From positions 48,448 through 112,447 of the forward strand of contig JADZEK010000024.1 in assembly GCA_020850595.1 (NCBI GenBank): a stretch of 64,000 nt of DNA. The letters run 5' to 3'. Position 1 is the first letter of the stretch. Every line of letters starts with the position of its first letter. The notes beneath the pieces were generated by a model. It was not told the DNA's origin, searched no databases, and saw nothing but the letters and a program-made list of their open reading frames with translations. This DNA is from Anaerolineales bacterium (lineage in GTDB: Bacteria > Chloroflexota > Anaerolineae > Anaerolineales > UBA6663). Shown here one piece after another: positions 43,056 through 51,877 of the stretch. The translations under genes and the position numbers were made by a program.

Positions 43056-43970
43056 CTAGGCCACCAGGCAAATAGCCCGCGGGACGATTTCGATCTCGAC
43101 CGCGCGCACGTTGGCCTCGTAGGGGGCGAAAAGCTCGCCGTCAATGTGGATGGGCAGGGCGCGATCGGCGCTGACGCGCAGGCGGGTGGTCGTGCCCAGC
43201 TTGACATCCGGCTCGGTGACGTGCGTGGCGTTCATGACCTTGGGCAGCAACTGCAACATGCGGAACTGCGATACCTGGCTGATGTACACGAAGTCGAGCA
43301 AGCCGTCATCTACGCGGGCGGCGGGGGTGGTCTTGAACCCGCCGCCCTCGCGCGGGCCGTTGCCGACGGTGAGCATGAGGATGGGCTGATCGAGCGCGCC
43401 GCCGTCGAACTGCACCTGCATGTGCGGCGCGATGAAATTGCGGGCGATGGTCTGCAGCGTGGCGGTCAGGTACATGAAGAAGCCGGTGAAGAACTTGACC
43501 TTGCGGGTGCGAATGTTAACGGCGGCATCGAAGCCGATGCCGCAGGTATTGCAGAAGTATTCTGATCGGCCGCTGCCGTCGCGGATGAGGGCCACATCTA
43601 CCCAGCGCTCGCTGCCGGTGAAGGCGCGGCGCACGGCTTCCTGTGGGTTGGCGGCCACGCCGGCGGCAAAAGAAAAGTCGTTGCCCGAGCCGATGGGCAC
43701 GATGGCCAGGCGCGGGCGGCGCTCGGGCGCGATGCGCATGAGGCCGTTGATGACCTCGTGAACGGTGCCGTCGCCGCCCAGCGCCACCAGGGTGGTGTAG
43801 CCGTTGTCGGCGGCGCGCGCGGCCACCTCGGTGGCCTGGGCCGGGTACTCGGTGCCGTGCCAGTCGGCCCCGCCCTGGTCGGCGACCATGGCCCGCAGGT
43901 CGGAGGCGCGCTCGCCGGAGTGGCCGCGGTCGGCCATGGGGTTGAAAATGAGCTGCGTGGTGTGCGGCAT
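43056..43970 (-). CDS. Diacylglycerol kinase-like lipid kinase (YegS/DagK family)
   Basis: The start at ATG 43970 (MPHTTQLIFNPMADRGH) gives 304 residues. The catalytic domain shows the nucleotide motif ALGGDGTVHEVINGL (about residues 62-76) and the PIGSGNDFSFAAG loop. The C-terminal beta domain carries the DDGLLDFVYIS and HIDGELFAPYEA patterns of this family. It phosphorylates a diacylglycerol or related lipid with ATP. It may form an operon with the helicase-associated gene 15 bp downstream. Confidence 0.92.
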   Translation of the reverse strand: MPHTTQLIFNPMADRGHSGERASDLRAMVADQGGADWHGTEYPAQATEVAARAADNGYTTLVALGGDGTVHEVINGLMRIAPERRPRLAIVPIGSGNDFSFAAGVAANPQEAVRRAFTGSERWVDVALIRDGSGRSEYFCNTCGIGFDAAVNIRTRKVKFFTGFFMYLTATLQTIARNFIAPHMQVQFDGGALDQPILMLTVGNGPREGGGFKTTPAARVDDGLLDFVYISQVSQFRMLQLLPKVMNATHVTEPDVKLGTTTRLRVSADRALPIHIDGELFAPYEANVRAVEIEIVPRAICLVA

Positions 43971-44060
43971 AGACGGCCAGGCTCCTGAACGCGGCGGGTG
44001 AACGCGAATAATGTATATCAGGAACGGCAAAGCGCAAAGGCCGCGCGCCCCTTAAAGACG

Positions 44061-44090
44061 CCGAGCGCGCTCAGCGGTGAGCGCGCTCGG
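44061..44090. terminator. Perfect 13-bp hairpin after the LPDTG gene
   Basis: CCGAGCGCGCTCA and TGAGCGCGCTCGG form a perfect stem around GCGG, 23 bp after the stop of the minus-strand LPDTG gene. A weak T-rich stretch (GTCTTTAAG on the minus strand) follows. Confidence 0.65.
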
Positions 44091-44113
44091 GCCGGCTCGC
44101 CACAGCGGCGGCT

Positions 44114-44875
44114 TTAGCGCACGGCCAGGCGCAGCCGCCGCGCAATAATGACCACGACGATGAGGCCCAGGCCCAGAATGACCAGGCCGGGCACGCCGAC
44201 GTCATCGGCGAAGCCGGTGTCGGGCAGCTCGGTCGGGCGCGGGGTGAAGGTAGCGCCGGGGACGCTGGTACCGGGCGTGCCGGTGGTGGTCACCTGCACC
44301 GCCTGCGTGCCGGAGACCTGGCTGGGGGTGCGGCTGGCGAGGCGGGTGGCGGTGGCGGCCGCGCCGCCGGAGCCGGTGGTGGCTGTGGGCGAGGCGGTTA
44401 CGTCGCCGCCCGACACATCGCCGGCCGCCTCCGCCGTGGCGGTGCCGCTGAGCTGCTCGGCGCTCAGAGTCTCAGTCGGCGGCGAGGTCTCAGTCGGCTC
44501 GGGCGTGGCGGTGCTGGTCGGCGCAATGACCAGGGTATTGGTGGGCTGCGGAGTGACGGTATCGGGGATGGCCGCCTCGGTGGCGCTAGCCGCCTGGGCC
44601 ACCTGCGTCTCCTGCCCGGAGACGAAGGCGCTGGTCATCTGCGCCGCGACCTCGGTGTTCTGAGCCACGATCTGCGTGTTCTGGGCGTTGATCTGGGCGG
44701 CTTCGGTCTGGCGCGCCTGGGCCATGCGCGGGCCAATGAAGACCGCGTAGAGGCCGATGCACAGCAGGCCGATGATGAAGATGCTGCCCAGCAGCACCGC
44801 CAGGATGATGAACAGCCGGTTCGATGACTCCTCCGGGGGCGGGCCTTCGACTTCCAACGTTTCTTCTTCAGCCAT
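44114..44875 (-). CDS. LPDTG-type surface protein with N-terminal membrane helix
   Basis: I start at ATG 44875 after AAGGAGG, giving 253 residues. An acidic N-terminus precedes a membrane helix (LFIILAVLLGSIFIIGLLCI), then an NAQNTQIVAQNTEVAAQM coiled-coil-like stretch and a long Thr/Pro/Ala linker. The C-terminus reads ELPDTGFADD, a hydrophobic helix (VPGLVILGLGLIVVVIIA) and RRLRLAVR, a textbook sortase-sorting layout. No sortase gene is in the window. Having both an N-terminal helix and an LPXTG end is unusual. The protein may instead be held by both helices. Function is unknown. Confidence 0.72.
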   Translation of the reverse strand: MAEEETLEVEGPPPEESSNRLFIILAVLLGSIFIIGLLCIGLYAVFIGPRMAQARQTEAAQINAQNTQIVAQNTEVAAQMTSAFVSGQETQVAQAASATEAAIPDTVTPQPTNTLVIAPTSTATPEPTETSPPTETLSAEQLSGTATAEAAGDVSGGDVTASPTATTGSGGAAATATRLASRTPSQVSGTQAVQVTTTGTPGTSVPGATFTPRPTELPDTGFADDVGVPGLVILGLGLIVVVIIARRLRLAVR

Positions 44876-44969
44876 CACTGCCTCCTTGACCGGGCCGCGC
44901 TTCCGGGCGTGAACCGGCAACTGCCAGCACTCGGCGCCGGGCGCCTGGCCGGCCGCCCCCCACGCGCCC

Positions 44970-46049
44970 CTATTCCAATAGCTCCAGATTAGCGAACGGC
45001 ACGGCGCTGCCGCCGGCCGGCCCGCCTTCCAACATCACCCGCGCCACGCGCACGCGCAGCCCGCTGGCGATGAGCACGGGCGTCTCGCCCAGTTCGAGCA
45101 CGGCGCCGATCTTGCCGGCTTCGCGCCCGCGCAGCACGCGCACGCGCTTGCCCACGGCCAGCGCCTCGCCCTGCGCCGGCGCGGGCGGCGGCGCGCTGGG
45201 GCTGGGCAGCGGCACAATCAGCTCCGGCCGCTTGCCGCTGAAACGATCCCAGACGATGGCGTTGAGCCAGGCCTCGCGCCAGGCGTTGCTCTTGAGCAGC
45301 GCGTAGGCCGGGGCCGAAAAGCCGCGCTGGCCGAAGCCCTCCACCACCAGCAGAGGGAAGTCGAGCCGGCGGACCTGGGCGACGAGGCCGGGCGCCAGGC
45401 CGCCGACGATGAGGCCGCGCGGGCGCACGTCGGCCACGGTCTTGAGCACGGCCGGGTCGGCCAGTTGGCCGCAGGCCAACAGCGCGCCGCGCAGGTTCAT
45501 GTCTACTAAAGCGGCGGTGAGCGTGCTGGTGGGGCTGTCGCCCAGCAGGCGCAAGGGGGCTGAATCTTCGCGGCCGTTGCCCCACACGCCCTCCAGCAGC
45601 GCGCCGGTGGTCTCCAGCACCACCCCACGCGATTGCAAGATCGTGACCACCTGGCCGGGGATGCCGGCGCGCAGCTCAAACGGCTTGGAAATCGCGGCGA
45701 CCAGGGCCTTGCCGCCGGCCGCCGCCACCAGCCGGCCATCGGCGGGCGAACGGGCGGTGAGCTTGCGCAGACCGAGGGCTGTCTTGCGCACGGCAATCGG
45801 CTCGCCCTGCTTCACCAGGTCGCCGTCTTGCTTAACAAGGGCGCTGTCGGCCTGGTCGTCGGGCAAGCCAAGCTTGCGGCCGACATCCACCAAGTGATGC
45901 CGGTCAGCGACGAAGGTGTGGGCGACCACATCGGCCGCTTCCACGCGCTGGCGGGCCTGCGCAATCACGTCGCCGGCCAGGGGCAGCAGGCGCTCGCGGC
46001 GCAGCGTCGCCAGCAGGGTCACATGCGACGTGGGCGGAATGTACGGCAT
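44970..46049 (-). CDS. Uncharacterised protein with lipoyl-like and KOW-like segments (MutL-operon gene)
   Basis: This 359-residue protein is soluble. Residues of about 70-115 (KQDGDLVKQGEPIAVRK, LTARSPADGRLVAAAGGKAL) look like a biotinyl/lipoyl-type barrel of the kind found in membrane fusion or carrier proteins, without an obvious modified lysine motif. The C-terminal 60 residues (VGKRVRVLRGREAGKIGAVL) resemble a KOW-type beta barrel. Its ATG is 3 bp after the stop of the MutL-like gene, so the two are tightly linked. I know no named family with this combination. It is the last gene of the seven-gene unit. Confidence 0.7.
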   Translation of the reverse strand: MPYIPPTSHVTLLATLRRERLLPLAGDVIAQARQRVEAADVVAHTFVADRHHLVDVGRKLGLPDDQADSALVKQDGDLVKQGEPIAVRKTALGLRKLTARSPADGRLVAAAGGKALVAAISKPFELRAGIPGQVVTILQSRGVVLETTGALLEGVWGNGREDSAPLRLLGDSPTSTLTAALVDMNLRGALLACGQLADPAVLKTVADVRPRGLIVGGLAPGLVAQVRRLDFPLLVVEGFGQRGFSAPAYALLKSNAWREAWLNAIVWDRFSGKRPELIVPLPSPSAPPPAPAQGEALAVGKRVRVLRGREAGKIGAVLELGETPVLIASGLRVRVARVMLEGGPAGGSAVPFANLELLE

Positions 46050-46052
46050 CGA

Positions 46053-47810
46053 CTAGACCCCGCCCAGCTTGTTGATCCAGGTCTGCACCAGCGCCTGGCG
46101 CTGCTCAGGCAGGCGCGGGAAGGCGATCGGCCGGCCGCGTGCGTCAATGATGACGCCCACCGCGCCGCCCGTGACGGTGATGGTGCGGCCACGGCCGAGG
46201 CCCTGGCCCAGGTTGAAGCCGGCGCGCGGGCGCACGGTGAGCTTGGCCGTGCGGCCCAGCGCCAGCGGCAGCACCTCGAGTGAGCCGTACCCGACTTCTA
46301 GCTCGCGCTCGGCGCCGCCGTCTTCGGTCAGCTTCACGCTGCAAGCCGGTTCACCGGCGCGCGCGCGGCCGACGACGGCCACCGCCACGCCCAGGTCGGT
46401 AAAGGCCAGCGAGTCGTGGATCTGCGCCGTCGCCAGCGGGTTGGTGTAGGCCACCGCTCCCAGCGCCGCGGCGAGATGCCGCGCATCCGCCACCAGGCGG
46501 GTTACGCCGGCGGGCTGCAGGGCATCGAGCAGCACCAGGGCAGCCAGCCCCGGCCGGGGCGCGCGCCCGAGCACGGCGCCGCCGCCGAGGATCAGGCTAA
46601 ACCAGGGCAGCAATTCGGGGCGCGGGCCGGGCGCGTTTTCGGGCCAGGTAGGCCGCGCCCGCCGCAGGGCAGCGCGGATCACGTGGCGCGCCAGCGCCAG
46701 CTCCAGGGCCAAATCTTCGGGTTCGGCGGGCACGGTGTGCGGGTAAGCGCTCTTGTTGAGCACAAACTCACGCAGGGCGTCGTCGCCGATGGGGAACGGC
46801 AGCCAGCGCGCGATCTGGTCAAGCGGCGTATCGCCCAGCGCGTTGGCGGCGGCCGTGCCCACGCCCAACTCGGGCCGCACGTTGAGATAAAGCCGGCCGT
46901 TCCAGGCGGCCGCCACGGAGGTGTTGGCGGAGCCGACGTTGACGCTCAACACGCCGCGCTGGCCCTCAGGCAGCTTGCTCAGGAAGCGGACGTAGTGGCC
47001 TTCGGCCTGAGCGGTGGGCGTGATGCGCCCGCCCGTCCACTGCGCCAGCTCGTTAAAGCCGCCCACCTGCTCCACGCGCAGGGTCTCATACACCTGGCTG
47101 AGCGCGGCGCGAGCCGGCCCGAGCTGGCGGTGGTCGAGGTCGGGCATGACGTTGGGCGCGACGCTGACGGCGGCCACGCGGCCCAGCAGTTCCTGCATGC
47201 GCGGCTGGAGGGCGGGGTTGCCGGTGAAGAGCGCCTTGACGCGGTTGTTGGGCGGCAGCAAGTGGCAGGCCAGGCTGATGGTCTCGACCAGCTTGAGGAG
47301 CGCATCGCTGGCGCCGCCGTCGGTGCCGCCGGCGATCACCAGCAGGTCGGGCCGCGCGGCGATCACGGCGTCAATCTGCTGGTCTTGCCCACGCGTGTCA
47401 TCCAGGCTGAAGCTGTCGCGCACGGCCAGGTAGGCGCCGTCGGCCAACTGGCGCGCGCCGGCCAGCGAGACATCTGGCAGCAAGCCGACCAGCAAGGCGC
47501 GCACGGCCGGCCCGGCGCTAGAGGTGGCGACAAAGCTATCCACGCCGCGGCCGTCTGGGGCGGCGGGCATCAGCAGGCGGGCGTTCTCGTCCACCACCAC
47601 GCGGCCGGTCACGGCCTCTAGCTCGGCTAGCGCGTGGCGCAGGCCCTCCGAGGCGTCGTGGTAGGGGGCGTCAATGGTGGTGGGCGCCTCGCCATAGCCG
47701 ACGAAGCGATAGACGTTGGCCACCACGTCGAAGAGCAGCACGCGTGTGGTGGCCGTGCCAAAATCCACGGCCAGGATGGTGTCGGCGGAAGGCACGTTGC
47801 CGTTGCTCAC
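46053..47810 (-). CDS. MutL-like ASKHA-fold ATPase (glutamate mutase L family)
   Basis: This 585-residue protein starts with GTG, overlapping the upstream stop as GTGA. The N-terminus has the actin-like phosphate 1 motif TILAVDFGTATTRVLLFDVV, and later LSVNVGSANTSVAAAW repeats the same beta-turn-beta pattern as the second phosphate loop; LVIAGGTDGGASDALLKLV and LILGGGAVLGR fit the adenosine part. This matches the MutL family named from clostridial glutamate mutase operons, where it is thought to act as an accessory ATPase. No mutS or mutE gene is nearby. Here it lies among membrane-protein genes, so a different job is likely. Confidence 0.8.
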   Translation of the reverse strand: MSNGNVPSADTILAVDFGTATTRVLLFDVVANVYRFVGYGEAPTTIDAPYHDASEGLRHALAELEAVTGRVVVDENARLLMPAAPDGRGVDSFVATSSAGPAVRALLVGLLPDVSLAGARQLADGAYLAVRDSFSLDDTRGQDQQIDAVIAARPDLLVIAGGTDGGASDALLKLVETISLACHLLPPNNRVKALFTGNPALQPRMQELLGRVAAVSVAPNVMPDLDHRQLGPARAALSQVYETLRVEQVGGFNELAQWTGGRITPTAQAEGHYVRFLSKLPEGQRGVLSVNVGSANTSVAAAWNGRLYLNVRPELGVGTAAANALGDTPLDQIARWLPFPIGDDALREFVLNKSAYPHTVPAEPEDLALELALARHVIRAALRRARPTWPENAPGPRPELLPWFSLILGGGAVLGRAPRPGLAALVLLDALQPAGVTRLVADARHLAAALGAVAYTNPLATAQIHDSLAFTDLGVAVAVVGRARAGEPACSVKLTEDGGAERELEVGYGSLEVLPLALGRTAKLTVRPRAGFNLGQGLGRGRTITVTGGAVGVIIDARGRPIAFPRLPEQRQALVQTWINKLGGV

Positions 47811-48484
47811 AGGCCCAGATACCTCGTCAGGGCCGACAGGCGTTCAGCGAAGAGCGCCACGCTGGCGGCCAGCGCTCCGGCATACATGACGCCGAAGGTG
47901 ACGGCGATGAAGACCTGCCCCACCGCGGCGATGGGGCGCAGGAGGGCCGGGCGCTCGACCGGGTTGCCCGGCTCGGCCTTGCCGCCGTACCAGAAGAAAC
48001 CCAGCGTGGCGAGCGTGCCCACCAGGGTGAAGAGGCCCTCGACCAGCACCTCGCCCAACGATTGGCCCGCCGACCGCGGCAGCAACGAGACCATGGCCGC
48101 GCTGATCTGCGGCAGCAGCGTGCCGGTGATAGCCCCGCCGACCGCCACGGCCGCGCCGACGCCCAGCATGAAGGCGACGACCAACCCGCCCAGCCGCGGA
48201 GCGACATGGACGGTCTTGAGCAGCAACAACACGCCGCCCACGCCGCCGATGAGGGCGGCCAACGCCGTGACGATGATGGCGACTGCATCGCCGCTGCTGC
48301 CCACGCGCGCCAGGCCGGCCAGGTTGGGCCAGATGACGCTATACCAGGCCAGCACCACCACGTAGCCGCTGGTGAGGCCGATGAACAGATGAGCCGCGAT
48401 GCGGTAGACGGGATTGTCGCCGGCGAGGTAGGTGAAGAGCGCCAGCGTCAGCCCCAGGGCCAGGAAGCCGCCGAGAACGTCCAT
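47807..48484 (-). CDS. Polytopic membrane protein of the MutL operon
   Basis: This 225-residue protein has about six membrane helices (GGFLALGLTLALFTYLAG, AIIVTALAALIGGVGGVLLL, LVVAFMLGVGAAVAVGGAI, VGQVFIAVTFGVMYAGALAA). It contains no charged catalytic motif or transporter signature. Its stop overlaps the MutL-like GTG, and its ATG lies 8 bp after the stop of the zinc-ribbon repeat gene. I do not recognise the family. Its conserved place in the unit suggests a membrane component of one complex. Confidence 0.7.
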   Translation of the reverse strand: MDVLGGFLALGLTLALFTYLAGDNPVYRIAAHLFIGLTSGYVVVLAWYSVIWPNLAGLARVGSSGDAVAIIVTALAALIGGVGGVLLLLKTVHVAPRLGGLVVAFMLGVGAAVAVGGAITGTLLPQISAAMVSLLPRSAGQSLGEVLVEGLFTLVGTLATLGFFWYGGKAEPGNPVERPALLRPIAAVGQVFIAVTFGVMYAGALAASVALFAERLSALTRYLGL

Positions 48485-48492
48485 GCGCGCGC

Positions 48493-51400
48493 CTATCTCC
48501 TGCGGCGCAAGAGCGCCGGAAGGCCGAGCACCAGGTTGCCGAGCAGGATCAGGCTGGCGGCCGCCAGCAGCCCGCCGCCCAGCCCCGGCCAGGCGGCCGA
48601 GGCCGCTGCCGGCCGGCTAATCTGCTGCTCCAGCACCGCCGCGCCGCCCAGGCCGACGACCAAGCCGTCGAGTTGCGGCGACGGCGCCTCGGCGGCTGAG
48701 GGCGCGGTCAGATACGGCCGCACCAGCGGCTCGGCGCCGGCGCTGACCACGGCAATGACGGGCACGTTGGGCGCGCCGAGTTGGGCCTGTTCGATCCAGG
48801 CGCGCGTAGCCTCCGGCGCGCCTGAGACGAGCACGATCAGGCTGAACTTATCCAGCGCATCAACCTGGGCCACGGCGGGCGCGTTCCACAGGGGAGCGTC
48901 GCCATAGGCTTCGGTGAAGTCGTTGGTGAAGGCCGAGCGCGGCGCGGTGGCAAATTGCAGCAGCCCGACCGGCCCGCCCGGCAGGTAGCCCAGGTTGAGG
49001 TAGTGCGTGCCATAGGTGTAGCTAAATTGCCCCTCGGCGCTGAGGTCGCGGACCACCTGGGTGAGCAGCAACTGGCCCACGGCCGCGCCGGCCGGCCGGA
49101 TAGACAGGCCCACCACCGGCACACCCGCGCCCAAGAGCTGGCGCAGGACGACCACGACGGCCGGGTTCAACTCGCCCTGCTGCGAGGGGTCATAGTCGAA
49201 GGCGATCAGGGCCGGGCGCGGCAGCGTGCCCGGCGCGTGCGACTGCGCCCCGGCGCTGACCAACTGCTGGTAGGCCGCCGCGGCCGCGGGCTGTTGGCCG
49301 GTGGGCGGCGCGAACAGGCCCGGCCCATAGAACTGCGCGGCAATGATGGCCGCGGCCAGCAGGGCGAACACCACCCAGCGCTCCACCGACTGAGCCACGC
49401 GCCGCGCACTGCCCGGACGCGGCACGGCGGCGGCCTCGGTCTGCTGCAATTCGGCCAGTAGGCGGGCGTGAGCGCTGTGCTGCTCGCTGACCTCGAGCCG
49501 GTTGACGGCGGGGGCCGCGCGCTGCGGCAGGGCCACGGCCGGCTCGGCGCGCAGCACGCCGCGCATGCCGGCCAGGACCCCCAGGGTCTCTTCGTAGCTG
49601 TCGGCGGCGCCGGTGGCGGCCTGAGCAATATCCACCGGGCGCATGGAGGCGAGCCAGGCGGGCAGCGCGGCGGCGTCGGGGGCGGCGTTGATGACGGCGG
49701 GTTGGCCCGTGTCGGGCGCGGCGGCCGGCCGGCCGCCGACGAGCGTTACGTCAGCCGCGGCGGGCGCGCCTGGCTCGGCGGTGGCGGCCGCGGCGTCTGC
49801 GAACGCCGGTTCGGTTTCCGTGGTCGGCAGGCCGCGCATGGCGCGCAGCCATTCGGGCATGTCGTCGGAGGCCGGCTCGGCGGCGGGCGCCTGGCCGCGC
49901 ATGGTCTTGAGCCAATCGGGCAGCTCGGCTTCGGGGGTCGGCTCGGCGCCAGACGTGTCGGGCGCGGGGCCGGGGCCGGAGGCGGCGGGCGTGGCCGGGG
50001 CGAGGCTGGCCGCCTTAAGCTCATCGAGCCAGGCGGGGGCTTCGGCGGGCAGGGCGGCCGAACCGAGGTCGAGTGCTTCGGCCTCGGAGGCGGCCAAAGT
50101 CGCCTCAGCGGCGGGTGGGGCGGCTGCTTCGGCGGGGGCAGGCGCGCCGGCCGCCTCGGCCGGGGCCGGCTCAGCGGAAAGCGTGTTGAGCCAGTCGAGC
50201 GTCGCGTCGTCGAGCGCCGCCGGGGCGGCCCCAGCGGCGGCGGGGGTCAGGGCGGTGAGCCATTCAGGCAGTTCGGCGGCGGGCGCGGTCGCCTGGGGGG
50301 CGGGCGCGAGGGCCTCCGGCTCGGGCGCGCTGACCGGCGTGGGCGGCGGCGCGGCCATTGTTTCAGGCGCCGCCGGCTCGGGCAACTCCGGCGCGGCAGC
50401 GCTGGGCGGAGGGGCCGGCTCGGCGCTCACGCCGCGCAGCCAGTCGGGCAGGTCGGCGTCGGTGGCGGCGCCCGGCAAGGGCAGCCCGTCAGAGGGCAGG
50501 CCATCGGCGGGCTTCAGCCAATCGGGCAGACCTTCGGCGACGGAACTGCTGGAGGCGGCCGCGGCAGCCACGGTGTCACCGGCCGAGAGCGCCTTGAGCC
50601 AATCGGGCAGGTCGGCGTCGGGAGCGACGGCCTCGGTCGGCGGCGGCGGCTGGTTGCCCAGCCAGTCGGTCATTTTCTTCTTCTTAGGCTTGGCCGGGAC
50701 GGGAATGGTCTCGTCAGCGGCGCCGGGGGTGATGATGGCGCGCAGCCAGGCCGGCGTCTCATCGCCGTCGGTGGAGTCGGCGGGCGCTTCGGGGGCCGGC
50801 AGCTCAACGGCGGGCGCTTCGGGCGTGACCGGCGGCGCGGCGGAAGCTTCGGGCGGCGCGGCCGGCGCGGGGAGGTCGTCGCTCTCGGTGCGCATCCAGG
50901 TGGGTAGCGATTGCATGCGGTGCGCGGGCGAGGCCTGGGGCCGGGGCGGCGCGTCGTCGCTGTTGAGCGGCGTGGCCGTGCGCATGCTCGTGAGCCAATC
51001 GGGCAGGTCGCCGCCGGCGGGGGCCGGCGAACCAAGGGCTTGAGCCGCGGGCGACCCCGGCTCGGGCGGGGCGGCGGGCGTGAGTGTGCCGGTGCTGCCC
51101 GCCAGGCTGCGCAGCCAATCGGGCACCTCGTCAGCGGGCGGCGGGGTGACCGGGCCGGCTCCGGCCTGGGCATTGAGCCAATCAGTCATCTTGCGGCGCG
51201 GCTTGGCGGGCGGGGCGTCACCGGCGGCGGGCAGGGTGGGCGCGTTGGCGTCACGCAGCCAGTCGGGCAGGTCGGCGCTGCCCGGCGTGGGGGCCGCTAA
51301 AGGTGGCTGGTCCGGCGGCGGCGCGTCTGGCTCGCTCGGCGCGCCGGTCCACATCCAATCGGGTTCTTGAGCCGGCGCTTGCGGTTCGCTGGGGCTGGGC

Positions 51401-51864
51401 TGAGCGGTGTCGTCCGGCTCCAGCGCGGAGGCGTCGGGGGTGGTCTCGCCCACGCCGCGCAGGCGGCTCATCCAGTTGGCGGGGGTGGGGTCAGCCGGCT
51501 CTTCAGGCTCAGCGGGTGGCTCGGCGGCGGGTGTTCCCGCGCCCATGCTGCGCAGGCGGTGCATCAGCGTGATGGCCGAACCGTCGGCTTCGACGTCGGG
51601 CGCGGCCGGGGCGGCGCCGCCGGCCAGTAGCGGCTTGAGGCGCGCCTGGCAATGCTGGCAGACTTCCACGTGGGCGGGGTTGCCGCGGCCGCAGGATGGG
51701 CAGCGGACGGCGGCGGCGGAGACCAGCGTTTCGTCGGCGCCCGGGCGCTGGGCCGGCGCGGGCGAGGCCGGCGTTGCGGGGTGCAGCGGCTTCTCGCAGT
51801 ATTGGCAAACGTCCAGAAAATCGGGGTTGGGTTTGCCGCACGAGGGGCAGCGCATGATGGGCAT
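48493..51864 (-). CDS. Giant zinc-ribbon membrane protein with W-centred LPDWL repeats
   Basis: This 1123-residue protein begins with two zinc ribbons (MRCPSCGKPNPDFLDVCQYC and VRCPSCGRGNPAHVEVCQHC). About 650 residues of Ala/Pro/Glu-rich disordered sequence follow, with about 18 short motifs of the form LPDWL (variants VPDWL, MTDWL, LPEWL, APAWL, MPEWL), spaced 25-60 residues apart. A membrane helix (WVVFALLAAAIIAAQFYGPG) leads to an extracytoplasmic domain of about 250 residues with alternating strands and helices (RPALIAFDYDPSQQGELN, PVIAVVSAGAEPLV), and a last membrane helix before RRRR. The repeats look like docking motifs for a partner protein. No homologue with a known function comes to mind. 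Confidence 0.75.
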   Translation of the reverse strand: MPIMRCPSCGKPNPDFLDVCQYCEKPLHPATPASPAPAQRPGADETLVSAAAVRCPSCGRGNPAHVEVCQHCQARLKPLLAGGAAPAAPDVEADGSAITLMHRLRSMGAGTPAAEPPAEPEEPADPTPANWMSRLRGVGETTPDASALEPDDTAQPSPSEPQAPAQEPDWMWTGAPSEPDAPPPDQPPLAAPTPGSADLPDWLRDANAPTLPAAGDAPPAKPRRKMTDWLNAQAGAGPVTPPPADEVPDWLRSLAGSTGTLTPAAPPEPGSPAAQALGSPAPAGGDLPDWLTSMRTATPLNSDDAPPRPQASPAHRMQSLPTWMRTESDDLPAPAAPPEASAAPPVTPEAPAVELPAPEAPADSTDGDETPAWLRAIITPGAADETIPVPAKPKKKKMTDWLGNQPPPPTEAVAPDADLPDWLKALSAGDTVAAAAASSSSVAEGLPDWLKPADGLPSDGLPLPGAATDADLPDWLRGVSAEPAPPPSAAAPELPEPAAPETMAAPPPTPVSAPEPEALAPAPQATAPAAELPEWLTALTPAAAGAAPAALDDATLDWLNTLSAEPAPAEAAGAPAPAEAAAPPAAEATLAASEAEALDLGSAALPAEAPAWLDELKAASLAPATPAASGPGPAPDTSGAEPTPEAELPDWLKTMRGQAPAAEPASDDMPEWLRAMRGLPTTETEPAFADAAAATAEPGAPAAADVTLVGGRPAAAPDTGQPAVINAAPDAAALPAWLASMRPVDIAQAATGAADSYEETLGVLAGMRGVLRAEPAVALPQRAAPAVNRLEVSEQHSAHARLLAELQQTEAAAVPRPGSARRVAQSVERWVVFALLAAAIIAAQFYGPGLFAPPTGQQPAAAAAYQQLVSAGAQSHAPGTLPRPALIAFDYDPSQQGELNPAVVVVLRQLLGAGVPVVGLSIRPAGAAVGQLLLTQVVRDLSAEGQFSYTYGTHYLNLGYLPGGPVGLLQFATAPRSAFTNDFTEAYGDAPLWNAPAVAQVDALDKFSLIVLVSGAPEATRAWIEQAQLGAPNVPVIAVVSAGAEPLVRPYLTAPSAAEAPSPQLDGLVVGLGGAAVLEQQISRPAAASAAWPGLGGGLLAAASLILLGNLVLGLPALLRRRR

Positions 51865-51877
51865 GGGCTACGCCTCG

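Noticed and set aside
49468..51043. Two long plus-strand frames opposite the LPDWL-repeat gene
   Set aside because: They are Gly/Arg- or Ser/Ala-rich reflections of the repetitive coding strand; the zinc ribbons and helices lie on the minus strand.
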